Below, piece by piece: positions 45,548 to 56,989 of a stretch of 64,000 bases of DNA. The notes beneath the pieces are model-generated. The model saw nothing but the letters and a program-made list of their open reading frames with translations. It did not search any database and was not told where the DNA came from. A program made the position numbers and the translations under genes. The stretch comes from Mixophyes australis (lineage: Eukaryota > Chordata > Amphibia > Anura > Limnodynastidae), in the NCBI GenBank assembly GCA_036250195.1, contig JAVHZZ010000001.1:380539907-380603906 (forward strand). Reading direction: 5' to 3'. Within the stretch, counting starts at the first letter, position 1. Every line of letters starts with the position of its first letter.

Positions 45548-45612
45548 ATCATCATCATCATTTATTTATATAGCGCCAACATATTCCGTAGCACTTTACA
45601 GTTGGGGCAATT
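45548..45612 (-). mobile_element. LINE/SINE 3' end scrap
   Basis: ATCATCATCATCATTTATTT then ATATAGCGCCAACATATTCC is the inverse of an L2-type 3' terminus with its (ATG)n tail. Only about 65 bp remain. Confidence 0.65.
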
Positions 45613-46436
45613 TTAATGAACATTGCTTACTTCTGATGTCTCTCATTCTGCAGCAATTTGCCTTTACTTTGTGTCAAGCTCAGTCTAACAGTTAGATTGA
45701 TTTTCTAGCTTCACCCCCCCCCCCCCCGCCCCTGGCTTCCTTTATAGCTAGGCCTTGTCACTTCCTCCTTGCCAGATTATTGTGCTCCTGCTCAGCAATA
45801 TAGTTCCTGATGTTAGTGCTGCATTCTGCCTCCAGCTATATTTTATATACTGTACATATAGCGATACACATGTAGCTTTTGCCTCTGTCTCAACATTTTT
45901 GCATTGATCTGCTTTATTGTGTAATGAACCTGGCTGCCTCTGATCATTCTTTATTCAACTGAACCTTGGTTTGCCTTCTGCTCCTGCTATTGTACTCCAG
46001 ACCACTACATACTCAGTTGTAACATTTTAAATTCAATAAGGTTCATTTATAAACAAGGACAAATGTGCAGACAAAGCAAAATTACCATTTTATGTCAGAT
46101 CTTAGCAATCTTGTATTTGCAGTAGAAAGTAAGACCTGGACACTGAAATTAATGAGAGGATTTGAGGTAGGAGGTTTGACAAGAGATTTAAATGTTTTAA
46201 ATAGGCATTTTGGGTTAGAAATCTGAGCAATATGAGTGATTTAAACTTATGTTTGTTTGTCAGTGCCCTTGGGCATTTTGATAGGAGGGGTAAATATATG
46301 TGTGGCAATCATTAAAATTACAAGATTTACACCGATGATGTTCTTCTTTGCAAGAAAGATTTGAAGATGTTGTGTTATCTTAGTGTGCTATTGCTGACTT
46401 GAAGTTGATGCAGAGTGTGAAGAGTAAAATGTGGTA
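45613..46436. other. No gene; poly-C tract
   Basis: A C-run interrupted by one G lies at 45713-45732. The 46100-46430 part may be further decayed L2 upstream of the endonuclease remnant, but I see no secure motif. Confidence 0.35.
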
Positions 46437-46850
46437 CTGCATTAGCAGGAGAGGAGAATGAAGAGATTGGGAATAGAAGGTGCTGTAGAGAGGTAAAACA
46501 CTGATCAAGATCAAAGAAATGGCCAAACCAATAAGCAGAGGAGTCAGTCCACTGTGATAGGCAGAGGAAGGAAGTTAGAGAGAGAAGTTTGGTGGAATGT
46601 GGAATATCAATGGGAATGTTGAAACCACCCGTGATGATGTTTAGGATGTCTAAGGGTAAGAAATTAGGGAGCCAGGAAGAAGCGTGTTCAAGAAATTGTT
46701 GGTGTGGTCCAGGTGGACAATAGATTACAGGAACATGCATAGAGAATAGGTTGGAATTAAAAATAAAATGTACTTTTAAAGATGTGAATGTGAGTGATGG
46801 GACATTTGGTGTAACTGTTAATATGCAGATAAGGGTCTGGACAAGCATGG
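46437..46850 (-). pseudogene. L2 endonuclease fragment (-)
   Basis: A 174-codon minus-strand frame (46375-46899) holds VIYCPPGPHQQFLEHASSWLP, then ITGGFNIPIDIPHSTKLLSL, then LSQWTDSSAYWFGHFFDLD. It aligns by eye with VLYRPPGP...IILGDFNIPID...GFTQWTSS...HSLDL of the L2 copy at 15 kb. The GDFN motif reads GGFN, so the catalytic Asp is gone. The frame is open for longer than neutral decay would suggest but is flanked by unrelated sequence on both sides. Confidence 0.75.
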
Positions 46851-47344
46851 AGTAGCAAGCACACTTGCACTGTCTCCAGTTTCTATATCCTGTATGCATC
46901 CTGTTTTGCGGATTACCAGGCTAAGTTGATATTAGTATGGTGTCCTGAAGCTGTTTGGGCCACTCAAACTTTTTCCTATATATAATCCCTAAGTTGTTCT
47001 GTAGAGTAGGCACCTGTTCTTCATAGAAGAGATGTGCTATATTGAAAATGAAGAATTGTCAGAGCTAGATAGAAATGCAGGTTGAGCTGTAAATTTACCT
47101 GTTGTGGAATTAAGACAGCAAATATTGCCCTTAAAGACATTGCCATTTTAAATTCAGCTGTCAAAGTTGCTGAATATATGCAATTTGCAGAAATTTCAGT
47201 TTAATACATTTACCCACAGGAGTTTTTCCGTTAGGAAGTGACCTAATTGTTAACTCTACATCTGTTTTTTCAAACATTTGAAACACTTTTTGACGAATAC
47301 TCTTTACCACAAAATGGTTTTTTTCTTATCTTCAGATATGACAT
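46851..47344. other. No gene recognised
   Basis: Short frames only. Confidence 0.4.
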
Positions 47345-48140
47345 GCTATGAGGATACAATTTGGTGGGGAGCTTACAAATTTAACTGAATTATGTCTAAA
47401 AAAACAGCTACAAGTACTGGGACATAAAGGTTTTGTATCGTGCATATATTCATACCTGTTGACTAAGTCTACTTGAAGGGATCTTGAAACTTTAAAAGCT
47501 AAATGGGAAGTGGATATTGGACCTATATCTAATGGGGAATGGGAGGTTACTCTTGAAAGATCAAAATATTCTACTACCTCAAAACGGTTTCAACCTATTT
47601 TACATAGGTTATATCTTACTCCTACTTGATTAGTAAAGTTTCAAACTGGTCTTACAACTTGTTGTCCAAAATATAACTTTGAAAAATGTACTTTTATTAT
47701 CTTTTGTGGGAATGCCCTTGTATACAAAGTACTGGTATAAGATTGTATGATGTATTAAAGAAAACATAGATATGACATGGCATATATATTCCTCTTAATT
47801 CTCAGTTTACCTGTATATTTAGGTTGTGTCTTAAGGGTAAGGTAGACAAATTAGCCAAATGATATATACTATATCTATTAATGGCAGTCAAAGTGAGTAT
47901 AGTTAGGTTATGAATGGCCCTTAAGTGTCCCAACACACTAGAAAATGTTAGTTAATAATATAATAAGACATGAAAGGTTAGTTTACACAAGTATACAGGT
48001 CTTTAAAAAATACGAGAACATATGGAGTAGATGGTTTGATTCTCCGTATGCCCTCAATAAATGAGACATGTGGTTTTGGATGAGTGAGCCTGCGAGTGCC
48101 CATGACATTTTTCGATAGATAGATGAGATGAGTACTTCTT
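47345..48140 (+). pseudogene. L1-type ORF2 C-terminal fragment (+)
   Basis: The reading gives ELCLKKQLQVLGHKGFVSC, ETLKAKWEVDIGPISNGEWE, ERSKYSTTSKRFQPILHRLY and TPT, then TCCPKYNF. This is the region after reverse transcriptase in L1 ORF2 (KWExDLG...W...R...LTP...C-x-x-C). Only one Cys pair is visible and several stops follow. The 3' boundary is unclear; an A/T-rich tail ends near 48790. Confidence 0.65.
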
Positions 48141-48352
48141 TTTAAATAAGTTATTCACAGATGTTTATTACTGGAAATGGCTAAGTCACAGATGTATGCA
48201 CTTTATTGGTATATGTAGCATAGAGTAAATAAAAATGTGATACGTGGAATTTAAAATATATCACATAATTGAAATATATTGTATTATAATTGTATTACAG
48301 TTTGAATGATAGTGTTGGGCACGTAGTGTAATAATTTTTATATGTATTTAAA

Positions 48353-48583
48353 AAATGATGTTTCAACTAAGATAAATGAACTAGATGTTTCTTTCATTGC
48401 TATCAAATTTTATGTTCTTCTCATTATGTGATAATTAAGTAAACCTAAATACAAGTGTTATTCAGAAAATTGTATATTTATCACTATGTTACTTTTGAAT
48501 TGATGTACATAACAGCCATATGTTAATTGTATATAATGCATTAGCATTTCAAATGAAAATAATAATACTAATACTAAATAATA
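48353..48583 (+). repeat. Copy A of a 222-bp direct duplication
   Basis: From TTCAACTAAGATAAATG (48362) to AATACTAATACTAAATAATA the sequence recurs at 50550-50772 with about 8 differences in 222 bases (about 96% identity by eye). It is AT-rich and has no frame. Confidence 0.92.
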
Positions 48584-49701
48584 ATAATAATAATAAGAAG
48601 AAGAAAGATTAATATTTAAAACACTGGGAAGTATATGTATATCTGTATTTAAGTTTGTTTGATATGTAAATGTATTATTAATTAAATGGTCTGTAATTTG
48701 TGAATCTACCGGAGCATGATTTGATGTCTTTTTTTTGTTTGTTTTGTTTTTATGTGATTGTCTTATTAAAAATAAATAAATATATTTAAATTAAAACAAC
48801 TGTTAATATACAATGTAAGGAAAGGAGTAGTGCAACCCCATCTCCCTGTCTGCTTTCCAGTCTGGGGGTGCTTGTGAAATGGAGGACAGCATGTGAAAGG
48901 GCTGTAAGTGAGGCATTGTTTGATTGTGTAAGACATATTTCTATTGATGCCAGAAGGTTGAGGTTGTTTCAGAAACAGGGCACATGGATGGATTTAAGTT
49001 TTTTTTAAACAGAACATGTATTCTATAGCTTACATTTAAAGGACTTTAAAAGAGGTGGTATACAGGTGGTGTGTTTGAGGTTTGCTGTATTCCTGTAGTG
49101 TTCTGAATAAATGTATATGGGATATATGGGGAACTTTGATTTGGACTTGTAGAGCTTGTCAAAAACCATAGCACAAATTGCTTTGAGAAGTAATCAATTG
49201 AATGAAAAGTCTTATTTGCAAAGAGAAGCTTATTATAGAAGGCTATCAGATACCAGTCCTCTACCTTTGCTCTTGCAAACAGATTAAGCAATCATGGCTA
49301 CATGCAATCGATGACATCTTCAGGGTAATCAGATGTTCTTATGAAGACCAGCACAGGCAACTTGCCAGATTATTGATGTCTGATCAGAATATTGATGCTG
49401 TTTTAGACCTGGGAAAATTGGTAGCTATATTTCTTAAATCGAGCACTGCATCATTAACCAAATATCCTGTCTCAACTTAAGAATTGCTCTGGTATCAGGT
49501 CGTATGAAACATTATCTCTACACCATTCATTCCACATGCTGTTCAGCTGAATCGTACACTGTCTACTAGAACAGACTTTATATAGGAATTTATTTTGCTA
49601 ACTTGTATTTCATATCTATATACCTGCATTTCAGCTTGTGTTGACAGCCTGCATATTGAATCATGCTTGTTATCATGCATACACACTCTTACTTGCTACC
49701 A
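48584..49701. other. No gene recognised
   Basis: Begins with an AAT/AAG simple repeat. Otherwise AT-rich with frames that show no domain. Confidence 0.45.
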
Positions 49702-49815
49702 TATTATTATTTTCATTATCATTTATTTATGAGGCACCACAAAGGGTCTGCAGCACCGTACATAGAGCTTGGGACAACAGTACAGGGTAACAGTATACAG
49801 CATACAGACAGTACA
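49702..49815 (-). mobile_element. L2 LINE 3' end fragment (-)
   Basis: TTATTATTTTCATTATCATT then TATTTATGAGGCACCACAA parallels the 3' end of the full-length L2 at 11036-11120 (ATTTATAAGGCACCACAAGG...GTGCCGAACACAGTAC). Only about 110 bp of the 3' end was inserted or survives. Confidence 0.8.
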
Positions 49816-50284
49816 AGACAGCCTATACTTTAACTGATGCCTATTAACACAGTCTGTATATCAATCTGTGTTCACAGCCTGCATATTGAATTGTGATACA
49901 TCCACCTGCAAATTTTGCTTTACATCTCAATAATAAACCCCTTAGGAGACAGCTAGAGTATTGAGGGCTATTTCTGAGGAGAAGTAGTAAACAACTTTTC
50001 CAGATTCAGTAATGAGATGCCATATAACCTTTGGGTTCCTACCATCCCTTCCACCTCAGATTTATTTACCTTGCTTATCCCTCACATTCCCTAACTTCAA
50101 TCCTTCTGTTTTGTTCATTCTTCTTTATTCATGTTTTTTCTTAGCAGTTAACTGTTTATTTGTTAAAGTGCAAATAAGATATAGAGAATTGTAAGCATTA
50201 TTTTTTTTGTTTCATATATTTGCTTGATGTTATTTGTTTTGTAACATCTGTCAAAATAATGGAAAATGTAGAAAACGTAAAAAA
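49816..50284. other. No gene recognised
   Basis: Short frames only. Confidence 0.4.
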
Positions 50285-50549
50285 AGAGTAGGGAGAGGTC
50301 AGGGAAGGAGAGGTAGATTTGTATGTTATCTGCATAGAAGTATTAGTGGAGTCTGAAGTAGCATATTAGTTTAACAAAAGAAGAGGTATAAAAAGAGATA
50401 AGCAGAGGGATAGAATAAAGTGGTAGGAGGTGAACCAGCAGACAACTGTGCCACAAAGGCCAAGGGAATAAAGGGTATGCAGGAGGAGAGAGTGTTAGTT
50501 TGTATCTTAAGTGGCTGAGAAGTCAAAGAGGATGAGTAGGGAGAAATGA
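50285..50549 (-). mobile_element. L2 reverse transcriptase fragment (-)
   Basis: Parallels 12160-12470 of the full-length L2: words such as GTATGTTATCTGCATAGAAG (the YADD region), GGTGAACCAGCAGACAAC and GAAGTCAAAGAGGATGAGTA (the LSAAFDTVD region) in the same order on the minus strand. The match stops dead at 50549, exactly where copy B of the 222-bp duplication begins. Confidence 0.75.
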
Positions 50550-50775
50550 CGCTTCAACTAAGATAAATGAACTAGATGTTTCTTTCATTGCTATCAAATT
50601 CTATGTTCTTCTCATTGTGTAATAATTAAGTAAACCTAAATACAAGTGTTATTCAGAAAATTGTATATTTATCACTATGTTAATTTTGAATTGATGTACA
50701 TAAAAGCCACATGTTAATTGTGTATAATGCATTAGCATTTCAAATGAAAATAATAATACTAATACTAAATAATAT
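50550..50775 (+). repeat. Copy B of a 222-bp direct duplication
   Basis: Second copy of 48353-48583, same orientation, 2.19 kb downstream. Its left edge coincides with the end of the L2 fragment. Its right edge lies in an ATA-rich run. Confidence 0.92.
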
Positions 50776-51588
50776 ATAATAATAATTACATATATTATAT
50801 ATATTATAGCTATGTCTTGTGTTAATGAACAAATTGTTCCAAAGTGCTAAAAGTTATTAGAAAAATGGGAAAATTCTTGTTAAATTACTGTCACTAGTGA
50901 AAACTAGAAAAAGCAATCACTGGACTGCAGACAAATATTACATATAATCTGTAATGAAAATAGAAACTGTTCATTATATTAAATGCAAGCTCAGGCCTGC
51001 ATTTCATTTGCTATAATGAGTTTCTTTTTACTCAATAAGGCTTATGAAAAAAGAAAATGTTACTTCATGAAGTTGAGATGGATGAATATAATAAGCCTAC
51101 TGTTGGATGGATTTATGATGTATATTTAGCATTTTAGACAACACAGTAAATCATTGATACAGACAACCTCCAAGATACATTAGTTGTCATTTATTTTCCA
51201 CAAGATTTCTTGTGGACCTTTTCAAAATAGAAACATAAAAACATAACTTTTGACAGCTTCTAGTCCCCTTATTTCTGTGTCAGGTATATATGCTTTCTGT
51301 TTCAAATGACCTTTCATCTATCACATATATATATTTACTATGTTAGCGTGTAACCAAAAATTATCTTAAACTTTCACCTCAAATTTTATATATCTCCCTA
51401 CAGAATATATAACAGGATATTATAATCAGTATATACTGCACAGATATAATATAATGTATAGCAGAAGCAATGCATAGGTTGGCCACATAGCAGCTGTGGT
51501 AGCTATGCACTAATTGTTATGTATATTGTTATATATGTATTTTATTACTAAAGATGAATTAACCCAATCTAGCTCATAAACTTACTGT
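50776..51588. other. No gene recognised
   Basis: AT-rich DNA up to the hAT target site. May include the left part of an LTR split by the hAT insertion, but I see no boundary. Confidence 0.4.
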
Positions 51589-51596
51589 TAGATATT
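51589..51596. repeat. hAT target-site duplication (left copy)
   Basis: TAGATATT, identical to 53141-53148. Confidence 0.9.
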
Positions 51597-52086
51597 CAGA
51601 GCCGGATTTAGACCTCATAGGGCCCTAGGCAGGATACTGTTTTTGGGCCCCCTCACTGAAACAATCCATAGCACTATATTTTTGCAGCCTACCATATACC
51701 CCTATAGTTACGTAGAAGTAAAAGCATGTGCCGCCGCATGCCTACCATATACCCCTATAGTTAAGTAGATATGAAAGCATGTGCCGCCGCGCAGCAGCGG
51801 CACGATGCCAAAGGAGGTGAGGGCGTGGCTTGCATCTTTGGGGGTGTACCTAACATGTGAAAAGAGCAAGGCCACCCTGCTGCAGAAAAAGGCACCCCTA
51901 AATAATTACCAAGCAGTCCCGTTTTTTTAAGTAGTTGGGTCAAAACAACTTAATAAATATTGAAGTCAGGGCAGAAATACTTACTTAAGTTGTTTGCAAA
52001 AATAATACGCATAAATCCAAGTATGTGCTCTTGTCACTTTTGTCCCTCTATCATCACAATGTGCCCCTTCATTGTCACTTTTACCC

Positions 52087-52745
52087 CTTCACAATATCAC
52101 ATGTGCCCTTTCACCATCACCTCTGTGCCCATCACCATCACCACCTCTGTGCAAATCACCATCACCACCTCTGTGCCAATCACCATCACCACCTCTGTGC
52201 CCATCACCACCTCTGTGCCTTTCACCATCACCACCTCTGTGCCCTTCACCATCACCACTTCTGTGCCAATCACCATCACCACCTCTGTGCCTCTTCACCA
52301 TCACCACCTCTGTGCCCTTCACCATCACCACCTCTGTGCCCATCACCACCTCTCGCCCATTACCACCTCTGTGCCAATCACCATCACCAATTCTGTGCCC
52401 CTTCACCATCACCACCTCTGTACCCTTCACCATCACCACTTCTGTGCCTCTTCACCATCACCACCTCTGTGCCCTTCACCATCACCACCTCTGTGCCCAT
52501 CACCACCTCTGTGCCCATTACCACCTCTGTGCCAATCACCATCACCAATTCTGTGCCCCTTCACCATCACCACCTCTGTGCCCTTCACCATCACCACTTC
52601 TGTGCCAATCACCATCACCACTTCTGTGCCAATCACCATCACTACCTCTGTGCTCTTCACCATCACCACCTCTGTGCCCATCACCACCTCTGTGCCCATC
52701 ACCATCACCAATCCTGTGCCCCTTCACCATCACCACCTCTGTCCC
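52087..52745. repeat. 24-bp minisatellite with 157-bp higher-order repeat
   Basis: About 27 units of the form CACCATCACCACCTCTGTGCC plus three variable bases (CTT, AAT or CCC), some units shortened to 15 bp. A longer pattern recurs with a step of 157 bp (starts at 52310 and 52467), containing the same series of variants, so a block was duplicated after the units had diverged. Most units are multiples of three, hence the 314-codon and shadow frames rich in His, Thr-Ser-Val-Pro or Ser-Pro-Pro. Confidence 0.95.
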
Positions 52746-52855
52746 TCCGTTGTTTTACTTACCTTTCTATTGCCTTTCTTCTCCGGCGCGCTGCTCCTCC
52801 TCGGTCAGTCCAAACAGATTAAAAAAAAAAAAAAAAAGAGTCACGTGATCGCTCA

Positions 52856-52930
52856 TCGGGTCCCGGCAGCCTCTCCTTCTCTCTCTCTATCACTGAGACA
52901 CTGAGAGGAGGAGAGGCTGCCGGGACCCGA
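52856..52930. repeat. Perfect 22-bp inverted repeat (hairpin) in the hAT element
   Basis: 52856-52877 (TCGGGTCCCGGCAGCCTCTCCT) pairs exactly with 52909-52930, leaving a 31-base loop rich in CT and GAGACACTGAGAG. At GC-rich 22 bp it is one of the strongest perfect stems in the window. Confidence 0.9.
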
Positions 52931-53034
52931 TTCACGGCAACCGACCCCCCCTCCCCCGATTCACGGCAACCGACCCCCCCTCCCCCGATTCGCGGCACTC
53001 GACCCTCCCTCCCCCGACTCGCGGCACCCCCGAT
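52928..53034. repeat. 29-bp tandem repeat, 4 copies
   Basis: Units start at 52928, 52957, 52986 and 53015, each CGATTCRCGGCAMYCGACCC followed by C/T-rich filler. The first two are identical in the core. Confidence 0.9.
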
Positions 53035-53140
53035 TTTTTATTTTTTTTTAAATTGCTCCTGTCCCCCCCCAGCTGTGCCCCCCGAGAGCCGCTAGGCCCT
53101 AGGCAGGTGCCTAGGTTGCCTAGCGGTAAATCCGGCCCTG

Positions 53141-53148
53141 TAGATATT
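53141..53148. repeat. hAT target-site duplication (right copy)
   Basis: TAGATATT, matching 51589-51596 exactly. Confidence 0.9.
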
Positions 53149-53750
53149 CAGATCCTTTGCATCCTGCTTGCAACTCAGATCTGCTATGACAGTCAGGTGC
53201 GTCTTCCTCTGACTCCTGATTGGAAGGCTTCACTTTTTTACTCTCACCTGTCCTGCACTCATTGCCAGTGATAGCATTACACACTAGCATCCTGGTTCCT
53301 GTATCTGTATCCTTTGTGATTTTGACCTTATAGTTTCTAGTTCTGCATTCAGCAGTCTCCTTGTTGCTGATACTTGGCTGTGCAACTTATAGTCTCCTGG
53401 TACCTGATTATGCTACCTATTGCCTACTGGTTCATGATACCTGGATTTGCAACTTACAGTCTGCTGGTTCCTGATAGTTGGCTTTGGATATATTTCTGTA
53501 TTGCTACAAAGACTATTATATACCATCATTGCTGCAGAGACCGTGCATTACCACAAAGATTGTGTTATTTTAATGCATTGTCTTTTAGCGGTGACTCATC
53601 TCTGCACTACCCCAGAGTCTGCATTTTCACCTGGTTTATCATGATCTTTGCAATATCCAACTTGTATTTAGACCATCTTATATGCATTGAACTGCAATAA
53701 ACTCCATTATGGTTTTAATACCATCTTTATCTAATATCCCTGTTAATTCC
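53149..53750 (+). mobile_element. Possible LTR remnant split by the hAT insertion
   Basis: The stretch has repeated words of the type CTGGTTCCTGATA, CTGGTACCTGATT and TTTGCAACTTACAGTCTG, as in the R/U5-like part of the LTR at 42.0-42.2 kb, and CTGCAATAAACTCC near 53693 as a poly-A signal. The right end may be TTTCACA near 53760. The left end is not identified, so the LTR call is tentative. Confidence 0.4.
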
Positions 53751-56229
53751 TGTCTTTCACATTACATTTGTATCCACATCTATGTACCTTCACTGGAGTT
53801 GTAGAATGTGAGAATAATACCTAGCACTGGAGCCCTAATCTCTCCAGCCCTATGTAGAATGCAGACTGTGTATATATTCATTGTAATGACAGAGGTATGG
53901 TTCAGTGGCAAATCCTGTTTCCTGTCCATCATCCATGCCACTGTAAGATGAGATGGTGGTAAAATTATCTAGAAATCACAAATGAATGATAACGTTTAAA
54001 AAGTTTAAAGACAAACATACACCTCTAAATAAAATATTACCCCTTGCAGCAGCCTTTATTCAGTACTTGATCCTTCATTTTAGCAATTTGTATTTTTATG
54101 GATTTTGATTGAAGCTCTTGCTCCTCTCACTGTCAAATATATGCATTAAGCAAGAAAGAAAATCATAATGTAAACAAATAAATGATCTCTAGACTTCCTA
54201 TACATAGCTTCTGAGACAGGGTGCACTGAGAGTTTATCAGAGAATCACCTTATATAATGCATATAGTTTTAGATGTACAGAAGCTGTATATAATATTTTC
54301 ACCTCGTGAGAAAATCAGAATGCTAAGAACACAAAATTCTAAATCATAATGCAACGGCTATAAACATTTTGCTATGGAAGCTTGCACACTAATATGCACC
54401 CACTCCTGATTCATCTAAGAATGCAAAGTGAACACAATTTGTGTTTTATTTTAAACTGACATAAATTGCACACATGTACGTCTGAATTCAAGTAGAAGCA
54501 GATCTCAAGAAATGTTTCAATTTAAATAAGGGAATAAGTATACAGACAGATACAACACACTGCAGGATACGTACAATGCATATGTGCAAGATATTTATTT
54601 TTTACATGAAATACATATATCAGGATGTTCTTAATGTCTACTGTACAGGAAATGCATTTTATGGTTGCCCTTAATTGCAAACACATGTTCTAGCAAGCAT
54701 ATATATTCATCATCACTATCAATCGGCACGTACACCTACTCTGTAGATGGTGCAAGTGATACGGCTAACAATCACATACCTCAGACATGTCCAGATCTTG
54801 AATTGGATGAATGAGCATGTGCTTGACATTTGCCTATGTACATACGCCATTCTCTTCCATATTCTGCCCTTAAAATTGTTGGTAGTCAGTAGTATCATTG
54901 GTGTTCAAACTTGAATTGCATGCTCTTGTGTTCACTGGTGTATGCTCAGAGCAGTTTAATGCAAAATACAGCATCAATTCATTAATGATTCATTAATGAA
55001 TCAGGCCCATAATGTTTAAATTATACTAGGTGGGTGACAAGTAACAAATTGGCAATATGTATTCAGTAACTGTTTTGTATAAGTTAAATGGCAGACTTTG
55101 AATATAGTTATTAGTTGGGTAATGTCGTAACTTAGATGGTAAAATGTGCATAGTTAGTAAGGACATTATGCATACTGTTACAATTAGGTTAATATTCCAA
55201 TATTGTGTTTGCAGCAGCCTTATGTCCTAAAACATTGGGTCAGGAGAGAGTTCTTCACCATTTTAAACAGATTGGCATCTGGATCAATTTCAAATATAAG
55301 AAAGGGGTCATAGGAGATCCAAAAAAAGGTTGAACATTGAATATCTGATGTCTTTTTTCAACCTCATCAACTATGTTGACTTAGCCAACATTCTGTTGTG
55401 TAGTCAGCAGACTGATATTGTTTGCACAGTATACATAGCCAGAGGAGTTCCTGCTACTCTTGAAAGCAATTCAATAGCAAACTCTCTGTCTCACTGTAAT
55501 TAGTAACAAGCTGTATGAAAAATCCAAGAGTGTATTGTATTGTGTTGTGCAGTGTATAGCAGGGACTTTTTATTGCATGACTCTCATGACAGCATGTCTC
55601 CACAGACCTTTATTAATTGAAAGTACATTAAATCAAAGTGTGAGTCCTTGACAGGGTAAAAAGTGTTAATACACATCTTCATCTTAATAGTACATGTAGG
55701 TCTTGTGAGTAAAGTGTGTTAGAATACTCAGAAAGGAGAAGGCTATTTCTGTGCCTATAAAAATGTGCAGGCCAAATCATGTGTGTCACTATGTCAGTGT
55801 ATGTGATCTGGTGGTGAGATTTGAAGTCTGAGGCTTTGTCTCAAAAGCCCACATCTCCAATGGGGTGCTAGTTTAGAGTGATGGATCTAAGAGGACATAT
55901 TCTGTTCAGAGGAATCTCAACATCTGTTAACAGCAGTGAACTTACATTGTCTGGGATTTGGATTTTTTGTTACTATATCTGAACTTTGCCATTGTTCTTA
56001 CATCCTGAAACATGCCTTGCCACTTGTTGGACTGTTACCTACTAATAAAGTACCATTGCATATTCATCTGTTGTTAGCTTAAGTGATCTAAGAAGCTCAT
56101 ATGCTCACACCCCATTTGGCATTTTTCACATTATATTTTCTTACAACATGGAGTCAACATGGATTTATTCTTTCATTCTTTCCCCACATCCTCTCTATAT
56201 CTAAATCTTGTTACATACATCTAAAGAAC
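53751..56229. other. No gene; edges of old DNA repeats
   Basis: Mostly AT-rich. ATTAATGAATCAGGCCC (about 54995-55011) and AAGGTTGAACATTGAATATC with TTTTTTCAACCTCATCAAC (55328-55372) look like parts of dispersed repeats common in frogs, from recall. No frame has a known domain. Confidence 0.4.
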
Positions 56230-56985
56230 ATTTACAGAATATGCATTTCTCACACAAGACACTGCAAAAACCTTAATTCGTGCACTCATCATCTCCCGCA
56301 TCGACTATTGCAATTCCCTCCTTACTAGTCTTCCCAAAATCAGACTTGAACCCCTACAATCTATTTTGCACGCAGCGGCTAGATTGATTTTCCTTGCAAA
56401 CCGTTCTTCCTCTGCTGAGCCACTTTGTCAGTCTCTACATTTGTTGCCTGTATTTCAACTAATCCAATATAAAATTCTTCTACTAATATACAAGGTCTTC
56501 AACAAAATTGCAACGACATATATCTCCTCACTTGTCTAAAAATATCTCCCAACTCAACACCTCCGTTCTTCACAAGATCTGCGTCTCTCTTCCACTCTCA
56601 TCACATCCTCCCATTCCCGGTTTTAGGACTTTTTTCGGGCTGCACCTACTTTGCGGAATTCCCTCCCTCGCACAGTAAGACTTTCCTCTAGTCTTCAAAC
56701 CTTCAAGCGTTCACTGAAAATCCACCTCTTCAGACAAGCTTATGATATTCCTCAACCAGCATCTTAATCTCCCTAGGTTACCCTATTACCAACCTCTACA
56801 CAGCAAACACAAGATAACAGCCCTCTGAAAAACATTGCTGTGTAACTAATAACACAGCCTACTCAATACCTTTACCTTTGCATTGTATCTGGTCCAATGT
56901 ACAATATGATGTAGAACATGACCTTGTGTTTCAAACTCCCATTGTCCCATAGATTGTAAGCTTGCGAGCAGGAGATTAAAGAAAA
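56230..56985 (+). pseudogene. L2 ORF2 C-terminus and 3' UTR (+)
   Basis: Across frames: [59 protein letters not shown]-like text with a stop at the second residue group, and TFKRSLKIHLFRQAYDIP. This matches [20 protein letters not shown]...[16 protein letters not shown]...[14 protein letters not shown] of the 11.4-kb copy. The frame is broken by two stops. The 3' UTR word AGATTGTAAGCTTGCGAGCA ends at 56980, where a Tc1 remnant begins. Confidence 0.8.
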
Positions 56986-56989
56986 TTCA

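Larger units (their letters stand above)
51597..53140. mobile_element. hAT-type non-autonomous transposon, 1,544 bp
   Basis: The ends are inverted repeats: CAGAGCCGGATTTA on the left and CAGGGCCGGATTTA (other strand) on the right, one mismatch in 14. Sub-terminal GGGCCCTAGGCAGG is also inverted near the right end. The perfect 8-bp TSD TAGATATT is the hAT signature. No transposase text is present. Instead it carries a 24-bp minisatellite (52087-52745), a perfect 22-bp hairpin, a 29-bp repeat and an A-run. The long frames across it are repeat by-products. Non-autonomous hAT elements of this end type are common in fish and amphibians, from recall. Confidence 0.9.

Noticed and set aside
52087..52745. 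Regular array resembling a CRISPR
   Set aside because: Units are contiguous with no unique spacers, and this is a vertebrate-type genome.
51960..52904. 314-codon frame and overlapping 258- and 265-codon frames
   Set aside because: All come from a 24-bp tandem repeat inside a hAT element. Several frames and both strands are open at once and no domain is present.
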